Shown here: one piece after another, positions 23,455 to 24,875 of the stretch | How positions within the stretch are numbered: position 1 is the stretch's first letter | Layout: each line of letters starts with the position of its first letter | Source: SZUA-430 sp031413635 | Lineage (GTDB): Bacteria; Pseudomonadota; Alphaproteobacteria; Micropepsales; Micropepsaceae | Direction: 5' to 3' | Assembly (NCBI GenBank): GCA_031413635.1 | Contig: JANOFM010000240.1 | Location: 1 to 24,875 of the forward strand | Length of the DNA: 24,875 nt | The notes under the pieces: model-generated | Seen by the model: only the letters and a program-made list of their open reading frames with translations | Told to the model about the DNA's origin: nothing | The model's database searches: none | Position numbers and translations under genes: made by a program

Positions 23455-24480
23455 TCAGCCCAGGTTGCGGCTGATGAAGGGGGAAATGAAATTGGCGAGC
23501 GGCAGCGGCAGGCGCCGCCAAATCTCAATCGCTTGAGCGTAGCGCGGGTTCGTCGGGTTCAAGTTGGGCAGCGAGTCGCGGCCAATGAGCATGAATTGGT
23601 GGGCAATGGGGCGCGGTTCGAAGCCCCAGTTCTTCTTGAAGGCGTAAGGCCCCGTCCCGACTTTGCTGCGGCCGAAGTCGAAGATCGTGGAGCCGCGCGC
23701 CACCGCGTGGCGCATGAGTTTCCAATACATTAGATCGTTCGTGCCGGCGACGCGTGCTTCGGGGTTCGAGCCCGTGAAGTAAGGATAGACGCGATCACGG
23801 AAATAATATGAAAGCACGCTCGAGAGCGGCTGATCACCCTGCCAGACGGTTAGGATGTCGGCGTTTCCGCGAAAGGCATTCAAAATCTCGCGAAAAAATT
23901 TCTTCGAGAATGCCGGAGTGCCATGGTCGCGCACGGTGCGCGAAAAGAGCGCGTAGAACGTGTCGAGATCGTTGTCCGTGGTGACGCGGAAATTGCCTTC
24001 GATGGCCTTGCGCACGACGGCGCGTTGCTTGCGCGGGATTTGAAGCAGATTTTGTGCTTCGTCGGCGATCAATTCGCGCTCGAAGCCGGCGTAGAGATCG
24101 TCCTTGGCGGTCCAGCCCTCAGAAGTGGCGGTATCGCGCAACTCAATATAGCCAACCGAGAGGCTTCGCCCCAACCGTTCGGCCTCTTGAAGCAGGCGAG
24201 CGCGGCTTTCCTCGTCCCTCGCCAGCGGTCCGCCGCCGACACAGAAGGCGGTCGAGATCAGGGAATGGCCGAAGACCCTGCTTTTCAATTCAACGAGCGG
24301 GAGAATGCCCTGCAGCTGCAGTCCGTCGGCCACCGTGATGTAGTGCGTCTTGTGGCCGAAGGCGTTTCCCATCACGTCGGCCCAAGCCGAGAGGTGAAAC
24401 ACAGTGCCGGACGGTTGGCTGGCGACGAATTCGTCCCAGCGCGCCTTGCAGCTGGGCGTAAGCAATCCGAGATGGAGCAT
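23455..24480 (-). CDS. FemAB-family protein, XrtA/PEP-CTERM type (TIGR03019-like)
   Basis: A 341-residue GNAT-fold protein. The N-terminal PSCKARWDEFVASQPSGTVFHL, the mid-region LQIPRKQRAVVRKAIEG basic helix, and the C-terminal IFDFGRSKVGTGPYAFKKNWGFEP match the exosortase-A-associated FemAB family. Relatives add amino acids to peptidoglycan cross-bridges; in this setting the role is unproven and may be acyl or aminoacyl modification of the exported polymer (inference). Its ATG overlaps the stop of the upstream deacetylase gene (TGATG), so the two are translationally coupled. It is convergent with the TIGR03087-type glycosyltransferase. Confidence 0.9.
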   Translation of the reverse strand: MLHLGLLTPSCKARWDEFVASQPSGTVFHLSAWADVMGNAFGHKTHYITVADGLQLQGILPLVELKSRVFGHSLISTAFCVGGGPLARDEESRARLLQEAERLGRSLSVGYIELRDTATSEGWTAKDDLYAGFERELIADEAQNLLQIPRKQRAVVRKAIEGNFRVTTDNDLDTFYALFSRTVRDHGTPAFSKKFFREILNAFRGNADILTVWQGDQPLSSVLSYYFRDRVYPYFTGSNPEARVAGTNDLMYWKLMRHAVARGSTIFDFGRSKVGTGPYAFKKNWGFEPRPIAHQFMLIGRDSLPNLNPTNPRYAQAIEIWRRLPLPLANFISPFISRNLG

Positions 24481-24875
24481 CAGCGTATCGAGGTGGCGTC
24501 TTCGGCGGTGTTGGCGAACACCCGGTCCATACGATCCCAGCGGAAATCACGCAACAGGCGCGTCAGGCGCGGCTCGGTGCGGCTTAAGTTCAGGTAGTGG
24601 CGCAGACGTGACTTCAACTTAACGCCTGCCGGGCGCGGCTGGTCGGGATCGACTTCCCACGGATGGAGGTAAAAAATTGCCGGCTTATGCTCGCGCTGAT
24701 TGATGTGCGCGATGGCCCGGCTGAAGGCCGCGTAAGGGGCGAAGCGGAAATAACCGCCGCCACCGCACGGGATGTTGCGCCCGGCGATGCGGATGGTCGA
24801 AATGGGGTATTCCCAGAGCTTGGTTGTCCCTTGGGGCCTATAGGCGAAGCGCGGCGCGTCGGGATTCGAATAGTT
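24480..24875 (-). CDS. Polysaccharide deacetylase, XrtA/PEP-CTERM type, C-terminal part (5' truncated by window edge)
   Basis: The minus-strand frame is open from the right edge for 131 codons and ends with TGA 24482-24480. The peptide contains IRIAGRNIPCGGGGYFR, FYLHPWEVDPDQPR and SRLRHYLNLSRTEPRLTRLLRDFRW. These are the words of the DUF3473-like C-terminal region of the exosortase-A-associated polysaccharide deacetylase (TIGR03006-like). The catalytic NodB domain itself lies beyond the window. It probably deacetylates the exported polymer or its precursor. The stop codon shares one base with the FemAB start. Confidence 0.88.
   Translation of the reverse strand, partial: NYSNPDAPRFAYRPQGTTKLWEYPISTIRIAGRNIPCGGGGYFRFAPYAAFSRAIAHINQREHKPAIFYLHPWEVDPDQPRPAGVKLKSRLRHYLNLSRTEPRLTRLLRDFRWDRMDRVFANTAEDATSIR

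Overview
The window is GC-rich, gene-dense DNA from a Gram-negative bacterium. The gene families (COQ4, exosortase-A-type polysaccharide genes, cytochrome b561, TIGR02466-type oxygenase) and the codon usage suggest an alphaproteobacterium; I cannot place it more narrowly by reading. No tRNA, rRNA, CRISPR array, complete insertion sequence, exosortase or PEP-CTERM substrate was recognised.

Left region (1-4428, + strand): a co-directional run of five genes. In order they are the C-terminal part of a GH3-family adenylating enzyme, a PfkB-family kinase, a COQ4-family protein with an intact metal motif, a crotonase-fold enzyme with an isomerase-like active site, and a KASIII/FabH-like condensing enzyme. 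The combination looks like an uncharacterised acyl or small-molecule pathway. A perfect 11-bp hairpin covers the ribosome binding site of the crotonase gene.

Middle region (4433-11302): a minus-strand pair encodes an exosortase-A-type O-glycosylation ligase and a divergent alkaline-phosphatase-superfamily protein. Next come a small membrane protein, a FemAB/BioF2-like acyltransferase on the + strand, and a TIGR02466-type 2OG-Fe(II) oxygenase on the - strand. Between these genes lie a decayed fragment of a second oxygenase copy, a ~670-bp non-coding island with hairpins, and a ~520-bp intergenic region holding an intrinsic-terminator-like structure just upstream of the oxygenase and a 15-bp-arm inverted repeat.

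Right region (11303-24875): an exopolysaccharide locus whose genes match families known from exosortase A (XrtA/EpsH) genomes. A minus-strand operon reads sugar transferase - wecB - wecC - glycosyltransferase - polysaccharide deacetylase - cytochrome b561, with overlapping start/stop codons. It is followed by a + strand glycosyltransferase and a small membrane protein, a - strand asparagine-synthase-like amidotransferase, a + strand TIGR03087-type glycosyltransferase, and a - strand pair of XrtA-type polysaccharide deacetylase (cut by the window edge) and FemAB protein.

Working together (inference): the polyprenyl-phosphate sugar transferase would start a lipid-linked repeat unit. WecB and WecC would supply UDP-ManNAcA, three glycosyltransferases would extend the unit, and the amidotransferase and deacetylases would modify it. 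The O-ligase-type membrane protein would transfer the glycan or a glycan unit. The exosortase and chain-length/export genes are expected beyond the right edge.
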